Shown here piece after piece: positions 24,282 to 32,874 of a DNA stretch of 49,050 nucleotides (its first letter is position 1; each line of letters begins with the position of its first letter). The DNA lies in assembly GCF_049310885.1 (NCBI RefSeq), contig NZ_JBMDYO010000012.1, forward strand, positions 1-49,050, written 5' to 3'. The DNA is from CAYZJV01 sp049310885 (GTDB taxonomy: Bacteria > Spirochaetota > Spirochaetia > Sphaerochaetales > Sphaerochaetaceae). A program made the translations under genes and the position numbers. The notes under the pieces are model-generated. The model saw only the letters and a program-made list of their open reading frames with translations, had not been told where the DNA came from and ran no database searches.

Positions 24282-26162
24282 TCACCATGCACCGCCACCG
24301 CCGCCACCAAAGCCGCCACCAGAAAAGCCTCCTCCTCCAAAAGAGGAGCCTCCGAAACGACTTCCAGGGCTTCCACTCGACGGAGCTGTCGCAACAGCGG
24401 TGACCAACGAAGAATTACATCGATTCAACATTGAACTGACTACCATAGCATTCCATACCGTGTTGGGACCCACATACCATGAGGGTGGCTCGATAGCGAG
24501 TGATGCGAATTTCTTCGCCCACTTTCTCTCCAAACCCAAGACAATCGCGAATGATAGTATGTGATAGTAATATTCAGGGTCTGAATCGATCATTCGTTTG
24601 AGCTCTTCCATTTCAGCTGTGGCAATGAATTCACGTAAGCCCAAGACCTGTTCCAAGACCCTTCTACCATAATCACTCCGCTGGCGGGTAATAATAGCGA
24701 AGAAGGAGATGAGGGTGTTGGCTATTAGCAACACGGTACTGCCTAAGAGAATTGCATTAATAGGAGCGTCGACAAACCATCCCGCTAGGACTAGGATGAA
24801 CCAACTCCCTCCAAGAACCAACAGGAGCACGAGAGTCCAAGCTAATTTCCCTCCAATCTTGCGGATATGCCATATCCGGAACATAAGATGCCAAACCAAT
24901 AACAAAGCGATTGATTCTCCTATCCCAAGCACAGCTAAGACAATGGTAGCGACACCAGGATAATTACCAGTAAGGGATAGTGAGTATCCGATCGCAGGCA
25001 GCAGCATAGATAATGTCGTAAGGGCAGCCCTGTTTCGGGATTTGGCACTCGCCAGAGCTCTCTCTCCTCGATAATGAGAATCCACTGTTCCTTTCAACTT
25101 CTGGTATGCCCGAAAAAAATCACCCTTCAGATCTTTTGATTTAACCACACCATTGCTTCCTGCGGAGAAGAAAGCATCGAAGATTTGCTTTTCATGTTTG
25201 GACACATTCTTAGGATCATGCCCCTTGATGAAAGAGAACTCCTTTCCCTCCTCCACAATGGTCAAACACCCCATATCAGCCCAATAGAATATCATCGAGG
25301 TCACATCCTTGGGATCAAGAGACTCGTCAATGATGTATCCAACATCCAATGGACTCATTCCTTCAGGAGGTTCATGGTTCGGAACAATAATCAGATCCTT
25401 ATCACGTCCATGACGGCTCCAAGTAAGCCACGCAAAACCTACCAAAAGGATTGATGCAACTATCAATCCAATCCGATAATAGAACTGATAGTCCGTCCTC
25501 TCATCATAGTAACCTTCAGGCATCTGGACACGGACAGTAACAGCTTCTCCAGGTTGTAGTGTAGTTGACCTTCCGTTAACCACCAATCCATCTGATGAGA
25601 GTTCCCAGGTAACACCTTCGGCAGATGTAGTTCCCCATAGGCCTCTTGAGAAGTTGATATCTCCTACGTCCACTGGTTTGGGAAATGTGATAGAAAATGA
25701 GAAAGATTCTATGGGAACTTCCCAATCCTCACCTACAATATTGTAATAAAACTCATCATAACCATCATTTGGATCAGACCCGATATCATAATGGTACGAA
25801 ATCCCATAATCCTGGACTCCTATGACAGTGCGATTGGCATCCCCAACCCGAATGGTCACATAGTTCCCGTTGTATGAGACACTGAGTGTGTCACTTGCCT
25901 TGATTTTGGAAACTCGTACACGAACATCCTCGCGGGAACCATCTTCAAAGAGATATTCGACCGGAAGAACGCGATAGAATCCGTGCAAACGTTCGTGAAA
26001 GTCCATCACTATCTCTTCTTCGATCTCGTATACTCCTGTTGGAGATATAGTGATATCACTATGCAACGATTTGATAGAATACCCAGTCGCAGAGAAGAGA
26101 AATCCCGTTGTCAGTATTGTGATGATGAGAATGAAGAAGCCCCTTCGCTTTCGTTGTTTCAT
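24282..26162 (-). CDS. DUF2207 membrane protein with Gly-rich tail
   Basis: A 626-residue membrane protein. An N-terminal membrane segment or signal (about 7-27) is followed by an external DUF2207 domain of about 200 residues starting YSIKSLHSDITISPTGVYEIEE. Further membrane segments lie near 230-250 and 380-480. A cytoplasmic part ends in a very Gly-rich tail finishing GGGGGGAW. Proteins of this family often pair with LemA, encoded nine bases upstream here. The function of the pair is not established. The start follows AGAGG. Confidence 0.88.
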   Translation of the reverse strand: MKQRKRRGFFILIITILTTGFLFSATGYSIKSLHSDITISPTGVYEIEEEIVMDFHERLHGFYRVLPVEYLFEDGSREDVRVRVSKIKASDTLSVSYNGNYVTIRVGDANRTVIGVQDYGISYHYDIGSDPNDGYDEFYYNIVGEDWEVPIESFSFSITFPKPVDVGDINFSRGLWGTTSAEGVTWELSSDGLVVNGRSTTLQPGEAVTVRVQMPEGYYDERTDYQFYYRIGLIVASILLVGFAWLTWSRHGRDKDLIIVPNHEPPEGMSPLDVGYIIDESLDPKDVTSMIFYWADMGCLTIVEEGKEFSFIKGHDPKNVSKHEKQIFDAFFSAGSNGVVKSKDLKGDFFRAYQKLKGTVDSHYRGERALASAKSRNRAALTTLSMLLPAIGYSLSLTGNYPGVATIVLAVLGIGESIALLLVWHLMFRIWHIRKIGGKLAWTLVLLLVLGGSWFILVLAGWFVDAPINAILLGSTVLLIANTLISFFAIITRQRSDYGRRVLEQVLGLREFIATAEMEELKRMIDSDPEYYYHILSFAIVLGLERKWAKKFASLAIEPPSWYVGPNTVWNAMVVSSMLNRCNSSLVTAVATAPSSGSPGSRFGGSSFGGGGFSGGGFGGGGGGAW

Positions 26163-26171
26163 AGGGTACCT

Positions 26172-26720
26172 CTAGAACTTTACATCGACTCGACTGCGAG
26201 CTTCCTCTTCAATCGCAAGGTAGGGAAGCTTGGAAAAATGAGCCATTCCGGCTACAAGAGAAGAAGGTATCGATTGAACCATGGTATTGAAATCTCCCAC
26301 TACAGCATTATAGTACTTTCGGGCATGTAGGAGATCATCTTCTATCTTTTGTAATTGGGACTGGAGGTCAAGAAACCCTTGATTAGCCTTAAGATCAGGA
26401 TAACTCTCGCTGAGAGCAAATAAGCTCTTCAGTGTTGCGGAAAATGCATTAGCTGCATCATTCTTCTCAGTCAAAGTGGTTGCCTTCATCGCTGAATTCC
26501 GTGCTTCGATTACAGCAGTCAGAGTTTCGCTTTCATGTTTGGCATAACCTTTTACGGTCTCAACAAGATTTGGAACGAGGTCATATCGTTTCTTCAAGTT
26601 GGCGTCTATGGCAGCAGCCGACTCTTCACTCTGGTTCTTGAGTCGAATGAATTTATTGTATATTCCAACACCATACAGCAGAACCAGGACAACAATCGCA
26701 ATAATGATGATAAGCGTCAT
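26172..26720 (-). CDS. lemA: LemA family protein
   Basis: A 182-residue protein with one N-terminal membrane helix (TLIIIIAIVVLVLLYGVGIYN) and a cytoplasmic helical bundle. LemA features are KNQSEESAAAIDANLKKRYDLVPNLVETVKGY in outline (residues 29-60), ARKYYNAVVGDFN near 145 and the basic, acidic C-terminus EEEARSRVDVKF. I chose the ATG at 26720 because family members begin just before the membrane helix. The open frame continues upstream without support. It forms an operon with the DUF2207 gene. Confidence 0.9.
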   Translation of the reverse strand: MTLIIIIAIVVLVLLYGVGIYNKFIRLKNQSEESAAAIDANLKKRYDLVPNLVETVKGYAKHESETLTAVIEARNSAMKATTLTEKNDAANAFSATLKSLFALSESYPDLKANQGFLDLQSQLQKIEDDLLHARKYYNAVVGDFNTMVQSIPSSLVAGMAHFSKLPYLAIEEEARSRVDVKF

Positions 26721-26828
26721 TAAATACCCCCATACAGAAAGATTTTTGACTTTTGTGTTAGACACATGTGACAATAATATAACCACTTGTTCGGTTAGTC
26801 CAGTCAATATAAAACTACTGAAATATCC

Positions 26829-26863
26829 TTGCGCTAAAAGTGATAGTAATGTATATTCATACA
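26829..26863 (+). promoter_or_regulatory. argR promoter with palindrome over the -10
   Basis: TTGCGC (26829-26834), 17 bases, TATATT (26852-26857). The palindrome TGTATATTCATACA (26850-26863) covers the -10 and resembles half of an ARG box (TATTCATA), so ArgR could repress its own gene here. Confidence 0.5.
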
Positions 26864-26899
26864 AGTAATAAAGAATAAATATACCGTATGGAGATATTG

Positions 26900-27370
26900 A
26901 TGAAAGAACGGCATACACGGCTTTCTGTGGTCAAGGAATTGATTAAGAATAACCGCATAGATAATCAGGATACATTACTCGAACTATTGGCCAAAGAAGG
27001 TTACAAAGTAACTCAAGCTACACTTTCCCGAGATCTTAAAATGCTTAAAGTCGGAAAGATTTCGGACGGTTGGTCGGGATACTATTATTCTCTTCCAGAA
27101 AACGACCTTATTTCGGAATCGGAAAAGAGCTATATCCAAGATGTAAGACGTGGAGTACTTTCCATCGAATTCAGCCATAATTTTGGTGTAATCAAAACGA
27201 GAAGTGGTCATGCAAATAGTGTCGCCTTCGCTCTCGACATCCTTGCTCTCCCAGAGATTCTCGGAACTCTGGCAGGAGATGACACCATCTTCGTCATACT
27301 TAGGGAAGGGATGTCAAAGGAAGATTTGCTGGAGAGTTTCAAGCTCCGGATCCCTGAAATCGAAGCATAA
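26900..27370 (+). CDS. argR: Arginine repressor ArgR
   Basis: A 156-residue hexameric regulator that binds arginine and represses biosynthesis or activates catabolism. The N-terminal winged helix contains YKVTQATLSRDLKML (about 36-50), matching the family recognition helix. The C-terminal trimerisation and arginine-binding domain ends with GTLAGDDTIFVILR near 130, whose adjacent aspartates bind arginine. The ATG at 26900 is spaced correctly from GGAG. An earlier in-frame ATG at 26888 overlaps that site. No arginine genes lie in the window. Confidence 0.95.
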   Translation: MKERHTRLSVVKELIKNNRIDNQDTLLELLAKEGYKVTQATLSRDLKMLKVGKISDGWSGYYYSLPENDLISESEKSYIQDVRRGVLSIEFSHNFGVIKTRSGHANSVAFALDILALPEILGTLAGDDTIFVILREGMSKEDLLESFKLRIPEIEA

Positions 27371-27449
27371 CCGAAAATAGCATATTGCCGACGACATACT
27401 CCTGCTATACACTTCTTATACTCATATAGGTGCCTCAAGGAGTCGAGAT

Positions 27450-29033
27450 ATGCAATTCACAAACCTTTCAAAAACTTCAGCTTTCAAAAAACTTGCCAAA
27501 CTCCGCCCATTGGAAGTGAAAGCTGAACTCAAAGCAGAACGAATACGTAGTGCAGCCGTTTCCATTGGAGCCGGACTCTCCTATAACTGGGCTGCGATGC
27601 CAATTGGGGATGATCATATCGCCATGCTGCAGGAGTTGGCTGACGAACAGCAACTTGCCGCTAAGTATGAAGCCCTGCTCTCAGGAGAGGTAATGAATAC
27701 TGGGGAAAACCGCCTCGTCCTCCATCATCTTACAAGGGGAAGGGTTTTGGGTGATGACACATCCATCTTCGCCGATGAAGAGGAAAAAGGGGCTTTCTAC
27801 CTAGATCAGTTGGAAAAGATTACTAAATTTTCCCAAGCTGTTCGAGAAGGCTTACTAGTCGGATCTACCGGAAAGCCGTTTTCTACCGTCGTACAGATAG
27901 GAATTGGGGGAAGTGATTTAGGACCTCGTGCCCTGTATATTGCATTAAAAGGCTGGGCTAAGGGTGCTTCAATCATGAAAAAAGAGGCTAGATTCATTTC
28001 GAATGTCGACCCTGATGATGCCGATGAGGTCTTTGAAGGTCTCGATTTCGAAAAAACACTCTTCATATTGGTCTCTAAAAGTGGGACCACCCAAGAGACG
28101 CTCACCAACTATGAACTCGTGAAACAGGCAATGGTAAATGCAAATATCAAAGGGATGGATCCCTCACAGCATATGGTCGCTGTAACTAGCAAATCCAGCC
28201 CTCTCGCCTCCTCTAAGGATTTTCTCCAGGCATTCTATATCGACGACTATATTGGTGGACGATACTCATCGTCCAGTGCGGTCGGAGCTGTAGTACTGTC
28301 CATTGCTTATGGATCTGAGGTTTTCCAACGCTTCCTTAATGGTGCACATGAAGCCGATAAAGCCGCCTTGGAACCTCAGATAACCCAAAATGCTGCCATG
28401 CTCGATGCGTTGATTGGAGTATACTTACGCAATGTCCTCAATCTTCCCTGCACTGCAATCCTACCCTATTCCCAAGGGCTCTCCCGTTTCCCAGCCCACC
28501 TGCAACAACTGGATATGGAGAGCAATGGAAAGCAGGTCAATCGAAATGGGGAACCCATCGACTATTCCACCGGGCCAATTATCTTCGGTGAACCGGGAAC
28601 TAATGGACAGCATTCTTTTTACCAACTACTGCATCAAGGAACCGATACTGTCCCATTGCAATTCATTGGTTTCAGCAATTCACAGAGAGGTAAAGACATT
28701 GTCACCGCCGGATCCACGAGCCAAACCAAGCTGGTAGCGAATCTGATTGCCCAGATTGTTGCATTCGCAAAAGGGAAGGATGATACCAATGCGAATAAAC
28801 GATTCCCAGGGAATCGCTATTCCAGCGTTATCCATGCAGATCAACTAAATCCAGAAACATTAGGAGCCCTTCTAGCTCACTATGAGAATAAGGTTATGTT
28901 CCAAGGATTCCTATGGAATATCAATAGTTTCGACCAAGAGGGAGTGCAACTAGGTAAGTTGTTGGCAAACAAGGTTCTTCAGGGAGGCGATGGAGATGAA
29001 GCCTTGCAAGGCTATATGGACCTACTTGAATAA
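27450..29033 (+). CDS. pgi: Glucose-6-phosphate isomerase
   Basis: A cytoplasmic glycolytic enzyme of 527 residues interconverting glucose-6-P and fructose-6-P. Both PGI signatures are visible: IGIGGSDLGPRALY near residue 150, SKSGTTQETLTNY near 210, and GEPGTNGQHSFYQLLHQG near 380 with the catalytic region. It is a monocistronic gene with AAGGAG upstream and a strong terminator downstream. With the phosphofructokinase gene further along it covers two successive glycolytic steps. Confidence 0.97.
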   Translation: MQFTNLSKTSAFKKLAKLRPLEVKAELKAERIRSAAVSIGAGLSYNWAAMPIGDDHIAMLQELADEQQLAAKYEALLSGEVMNTGENRLVLHHLTRGRVLGDDTSIFADEEEKGAFYLDQLEKITKFSQAVREGLLVGSTGKPFSTVVQIGIGGSDLGPRALYIALKGWAKGASIMKKEARFISNVDPDDADEVFEGLDFEKTLFILVSKSGTTQETLTNYELVKQAMVNANIKGMDPSQHMVAVTSKSSPLASSKDFLQAFYIDDYIGGRYSSSSAVGAVVLSIAYGSEVFQRFLNGAHEADKAALEPQITQNAAMLDALIGVYLRNVLNLPCTAILPYSQGLSRFPAHLQQLDMESNGKQVNRNGEPIDYSTGPIIFGEPGTNGQHSFYQLLHQGTDTVPLQFIGFSNSQRGKDIVTAGSTSQTKLVANLIAQIVAFAKGKDDTNANKRFPGNRYSSVIHADQLNPETLGALLAHYENKVMFQGFLWNINSFDQEGVQLGKLLANKVLQGGDGDEALQGYMDLLE

Positions 29034-29068
29034 ACGGCTATAACTAATCCCAGTGCCCGAATAGAAAC

Positions 29069-29110
29069 GAGGTACCAAGTTCATATTATTGATCTTGGTA
29101 CCTCATAATT
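29069..29110 (+). terminator. Rho-independent terminator of pgi
   Basis: A perfect 11-base stem GAGGTACCAAG (29069-29079)/CTTGGTACCTC (29094-29104) with a 14-base loop, then a weakly T-rich tail. It may also serve the converging lipoprotein gene. Confidence 0.75.
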
Positions 29111-29137
29111 TATACAAATGTATTGACCTTCTGATAA

Positions 29138-30388
29138 TTATTCTTCGAGACCTGTAACCTCCGCATCGAAGTGAACAATCAGATAATCCCAAGTATCTAC
29201 GTAAAGACCTTCCTCATTATAGCTTTCAAATTTGTACGGAAAGTTGCCAGAATTGGGTCGTCTATCGGGTATCTCTTCATATCCATTGATTTTTATAGGT
29301 TCGTCAACACCTTGCAATGACATGTTCTCACCAAATGTGATAGATAAAATCCCAGCTTCTTTAGCATACATCACGTATGCTCCCGGCACTATTTTCTGAC
29401 CCGCGTAGATTGCAAATTGGGTACCTTCATCAAAATCATCAGCCGAGGCGTCAATGTAGTACCACCAGCTGCTTCCATCGCCAGCAGTGTTTCCCGCATA
29501 GGCGGTTTCTTCATCCAAGTTGACTACATCATCATCACCATCACCATCACCATCGCCAGAATTATCCAACTCAACAATAATCGGTTCGAAATACGGTACA
29601 GCGCTATAACTGACTACGTAGAACCAGGCGCCTTTCCCGTTAAAATCGGGAAGATCTTCTCCAGCAACATATGCGGTTTCACCAGCTAAAGAGGTTTCTG
29701 AGCCTCCTTCAGCATCGTCGGCCAATGCTGCATGGATAATAAAGTAGTAGGTAGTATCTACGGTTCCTCCAAGTTCTTCAAAAGAGAAGAAAATCTCAAA
29801 GGAATCTGCATCAAGGCCTTCAACCACATAAGGAGCTTGTCCTGGAGCCGGACGCTTATCTGGAAGGTCTCCCTCACTGGTATATGTGTAGATGTGATAC
29901 TCTGCAATATCTGCAGAACCAGTAGTGTCCACCGAGAGGGTCACTCCATCCAATCCATTGCTGATAGTCACATCTCCAGCAAAATTATCTTGTCCAGCCC
30001 AAAGACTGAAAGTACTTGAATAGTATCCAATAAACTTCTCTCCGACTAAAGCGTGTGTGGCATTTTCAGTAACCACTTCCCAAGCTTCTACGATTCCATC
30101 GTCATTGGTGTCCGCAAGGAGTCTATACCTTGGATCCCCTTCTTCCCATCTTGTCTCATATTGATCTGTACTATCTACCGGAATTACTTCTCCCTCGGCG
30201 CCACTATAGATAACCGGTGGGATTGGCTCATCCTTAGGAGCCTTTGTGCTAGCCGCTGGCTTCCCCCTGCTCAACACATCGGTATCCTCTGTTATGTCAT
30301 AACCAGCTAAATCACATCCAACGAATGCAATCAAAGCCAGCAATGAAACAATAATCAAAAGTCCATTCGCTGCTTTTCTTGGTCTCAT
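29138..30388 (-). CDS. Lipoprotein with EF-hand loop and internal repeats
   Basis: A 416-residue predicted surface or periplasmic lipoprotein; family not recognised. The signal peptide ends in a lipobox at AFVGC (C25). Residues 93-104 are a textbook EF-hand/dockerin-type calcium loop (DTNDDGIVEAWE). Two repeat units are visible: PDKRPAPGQAPYVVE and later PDRRPNSGNFPYKFE, each followed by a Tyr-rich strand ending in IIH or IVH. A shorter pair begins ETAYVAG and ETAYAGN. An acidic GDGDGDGDDD linker separates them. The ATG at 30388 follows AGGAGG. A spirochaete surface or cell-envelope role is inference. Confidence 0.75.
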   Translation of the reverse strand: MRPRKAANGLLIIVSLLALIAFVGCDLAGYDITEDTDVLSRGKPAASTKAPKDEPIPPVIYSGAEGEVIPVDSTDQYETRWEEGDPRYRLLADTNDDGIVEAWEVVTENATHALVGEKFIGYYSSTFSLWAGQDNFAGDVTISNGLDGVTLSVDTTGSADIAEYHIYTYTSEGDLPDKRPAPGQAPYVVEGLDADSFEIFFSFEELGGTVDTTYYFIIHAALADDAEGGSETSLAGETAYVAGEDLPDFNGKGAWFYVVSYSAVPYFEPIIVELDNSGDGDGDGDDDVVNLDEETAYAGNTAGDGSSWWYYIDASADDFDEGTQFAIYAGQKIVPGAYVMYAKEAGILSITFGENMSLQGVDEPIKINGYEEIPDRRPNSGNFPYKFESYNEEGLYVDTWDYLIVHFDAEVTGLEE

Positions 30389-30429
30389 AAAATTCCTCCT
30401 ACGTAAATTCATTTTTTTACGTATCCTAA

Positions 30430-30458
30430 TAATTACACCTATAATTAAAACATGTCCA
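30430..30458 (-). promoter_or_regulatory. Promoter of the lipoprotein gene
   Basis: On the minus strand TGGACA (30458-30453), 17 bases, TAATTA (30435-30430), giving a leader of about 35 bases that includes AGGAGG. Confidence 0.55.
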
Positions 30459-30760
30459 CTTTTCTTTGTCGATTCTATCGTTATTTTTAATTATTTTATA
30501 ATATTGACCATACATATGTATACTATATTACAGAGAGACACAATTGAAGAACTTCGATACACAATATTAATTAGCATTTTTTTGCTTTCTAAAGCATAAA
30601 AATCAAAGGGGAGACTTCTATATGAAACCCCTCTATTGTCTTATGTCATAATCATGCAGGGGTAAAGAATTAGAAGTCACAAATCGTACTGTCCAGCTCG
30701 GAACAGCCTATTCAGCGGGGATCTCAAGGAGAGGACAACAACCTGAAAAGACAAAGAAAA

Positions 30761-30793
30761 CCCCCTGGGGAAAAGGAGGTTAAACCCAGGGGG
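30761..30793. repeat. Strong hairpin with a ribosome-site sequence in its loop
   Basis: A perfect 9-base stem CCCCCTGGG (30761-30769)/CCCAGGGGG (30785-30793) holds AAAAGGAGGTTA in its loop. The same 12 bases recur at 30799-30809 directly before an ATG. On the minus strand the stem is followed by TTTTCTTT, so it could equally be a terminator in that direction. The rest of 30459-31086 is AT-rich and shows no clear gene. Confidence 0.55.
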
Positions 30794-30808
30794 AACAAAA
30801 AGGAGGTT

Positions 30809-30895
30809 ATGAAAAGTCAATTGAATGGAGTCCATGTTATCGGAAGGAATCGTCCATTCGTTTTTCCTTTCGATGGCAATTTACCGAGAAAGTGA
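30809..30895 (+). CDS. Possible 28-residue small protein or leader peptide
   Basis: An ATG preceded by an ideal AAAAAGGAGG site opens a 28-codon frame (MKSQLNGVHVIG at the N-terminus) that ends at TGA. No homolog is recognised and there is no downstream gene on this strand for it to lead. It may be a small protein, a remnant of a lost gene, or chance. The support is only the ribosome site. Confidence 0.25.
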   Translation: MKSQLNGVHVIGRNRPFVFPFDGNLPRK

Positions 30896-31086
30896 AAAAG
30901 AATCAAGTACATTTCATGAAAATTTAGAATTTTTATCAAATCATATGAGGATGCCGAGATTGCAGAAAAAGAAAACGATTACATTTACACATCAAACTAG
31001 TATTAACCCTTATAATATCCGTTTCATCACATATTAATGGTTTTTATAAATATTAATATGAAACATCGTTCTTGATTTGCCTTATC

Positions 31087-31118
31087 AAAAAGGCCTCGGA
31101 CGGTTAATGTCCGAAGCC
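31087..31118 (-). terminator. Rho-independent terminator of the ligA-pfk operon
   Basis: On the minus strand GGCTTCGGAC/GTCCGAGGCC forms a 10-base stem with one G-T pair and a 7-base loop, followed by TTTTT, just past the phosphofructokinase stop. Confidence 0.9.
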
Positions 31119-31141
31119 CTAGAATTCTTACAGCGTAAATC

Positions 31142-32488
31142 TTATCTATTCACCATGGATGCCGGCTGTCTGGTATTTTCAAGAACGTCCCTCCAAAGGC
31201 TACCTTCGGTATTTACATGGTTACGTTCTGCAACTGCTACTTTGATGGGGATATGGACAAACTTGTTATTAACCAAAGAGATGAGAGCTTGTGTCTTTCC
31301 TGTCATAGCGGCATGAACGGCATGGGCACCAAGCCGGGAACAATATATGGAATCATTTGGATTAGCCTGTGCACTGCGGATGATATAACTGGGGTCAATA
31401 TACTTCAAACTCATTTCTACCCCTTCTTCCTTGAAATACTGCTTAATTTTATCTTTGAGGAAAATCCCAATATCGGTAAATTTCACATTACCCGATGCGT
31501 CCTTTTCTCCAGTGAGAGGGACCAGGTTTTGTCCAGCTCCTTCAGCAATAAGAATTACAGCATGCCCTCGATCTAGAATGCGCTTTTTCAAGTGAGTGAG
31601 CAAACCATTTGGACCTTCCAAATCGAAAGGACTCTCTGGAATCAAACAAAAATTAACATCTGCCATCGCTAGAGCGGTACTCGCTGCTATGAAACCAGAC
31701 TCACGCCCCATGACCTTTACCAAACCAATACCATTCACTGAGGCTTTTGCTTCGGTGTGGGCTCCTCTGACCGCAGGAACAGCATGCGCCACGGCTGTAT
31801 CGAAACCAAACGAGATCTGGATGAACGAGAGGTCATTATCAATCGTTTTTGGAACTCCGATTACTGCAATCTTCAATCCCCGTTTCTTGATTTCCTCACC
31901 GACTTCCCATGCACCGCGTAAAGTTCCATCGCCACCTATGGTAATAAGGATGTTGATATTCAATCGTTCCAACGAATCGACAATCTCTTCTACCCGGTCA
32001 CCACCACCCCGGGAACTACCAAGGATTGAACCGCCTTTCTCCTGGATGTCATCCACCACATCGGGATCAAGATCCATCAGCGGATACGGGGACCCTTCCA
32101 ACAACCCGCGATATCCAAACTGGATACCTGAAATACGACGAACTCCATACCTATACCAAAAACACCTGACAACAGCACGAATCACATTATTAAGTCCAGG
32201 ACAGATACCGCCACAAGTGACTACTGCAGCATGTACATGAGCTGGGTTGAAATAGATCTTTTCTCTAGGTCCTGCAACCTCAACCGTATCATGGAATTCA
32301 GGAACTTCTTCCCCTTTATCATTTATCTTGGCATCTATACCAAAATAGACACGTTTGTCTTCACTTACATAATCAGCAAGACCATCATTAATCGTTGAAG
32401 ACATCTTAATAGGTGAATTGATTTTCGGCTTTCCCAGGTTGGGGATGGTAAAATCGTATTTCTTCTTATTCAGATTGATTTCGTTCAT
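31142..32488 (-). CDS. 6-phosphofructokinase, trypanosome/plant-type (probably ATP-dependent)
   Basis: Phosphorylates fructose-6-P in glycolysis. At 448 residues it is longer than the 320-residue E. coli enzyme. Core motifs are TCGGICPGLNNVIR near residue 92, GGSILGSSRGG near 152, GGDGTLRGA near 184, GVPKTIDND near 212 and MGRESGFIA near 263. Gly in GGDG is the residue linked with ATP use, while Lys in PKTIDND is typical of PPi enzymes. This mixed pair and the flanking sequence are those of trypanosome-type enzymes that use ATP. The ATG at 32488 follows AAGGAG. Last gene of the ligA operon. Confidence 0.92.
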   Translation of the reverse strand: MNEINLNKKKYDFTIPNLGKPKINSPIKMSSTINDGLADYVSEDKRVYFGIDAKINDKGEEVPEFHDTVEVAGPREKIYFNPAHVHAAVVTCGGICPGLNNVIRAVVRCFWYRYGVRRISGIQFGYRGLLEGSPYPLMDLDPDVVDDIQEKGGSILGSSRGGGDRVEEIVDSLERLNINILITIGGDGTLRGAWEVGEEIKKRGLKIAVIGVPKTIDNDLSFIQISFGFDTAVAHAVPAVRGAHTEAKASVNGIGLVKVMGRESGFIAASTALAMADVNFCLIPESPFDLEGPNGLLTHLKKRILDRGHAVILIAEGAGQNLVPLTGEKDASGNVKFTDIGIFLKDKIKQYFKEEGVEMSLKYIDPSYIIRSAQANPNDSIYCSRLGAHAVHAAMTGKTQALISLVNNKFVHIPIKVAVAERNHVNTEGSLWRDVLENTRQPASMVNR

Positions 32489-32511
32489 GGACTGACTCCT
32501 TTTCATCTTCT

Positions 32512-32874
32512 TTAGGAATATTCTTCTAATAATTTTTCAAAATCGCGGGAGAATACAGCAAAAGGTTCTACTAAACGTTCTTTAGCATCTTTTTGGAACT
32601 GGTCATACAATAAAATGAACTGTTTCCCGAAAGCTGTTAAAGAAGAACCTTCATGCTCCGATCCTCCTCTCTTCCTATCCACGACAGGAACACCAACTTG
32701 CTCTTCCAAATTACGCACCATGTTATAGGCTTTGGAGTAGGAGATACCCAGAGACAACGCAGCTGCCCGAAGGGATCCAGCTGAACTGATTCTCTTCAAT
32801 AACCAGAGGACACCAATTCCCATGAATTTATCCCCATTACTATTTACCAAATACAGTTTAGTCTTCACATCCAT
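32512..32874 (-). CDS. ModE N-terminal-like winged-helix regulator
   Basis: A 120-residue DNA-binding protein matching the LysR-type winged-helix domain of ModE. Residues 20-75 contain the helix-turn-helix (GSLRAAALSLGISYSKAYN, then MVRNLEEQVGVPVVDRKRGG), and LTAFGKQFILLYDQF follows. The molybdate-binding domains of full-length ModE are missing, so any metal sensing would need another protein. It overlaps the end of the aminotransferase gene by 10 bases. The divergently placed molybdo-hydroxylase-like genes beyond ligA are a conceivable but unproven target. Confidence 0.85.
   Translation of the reverse strand: MDVKTKLYLVNSNGDKFMGIGVLWLLKRISSAGSLRAAALSLGISYSKAYNMVRNLEEQVGVPVVDRKRGGSEHEGSSLTAFGKQFILLYDQFQKDAKERLVEPFAVFSRDFEKLLEEYS

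Noticed and set aside
30825..31037. 70-codon plus-strand frame in the lipoprotein/pfk intergenic region
   Set aside because: It has no ribosome site at its ATG and is AT-rich with composition like non-coding DNA. The 28-codon frame next to it has better support.
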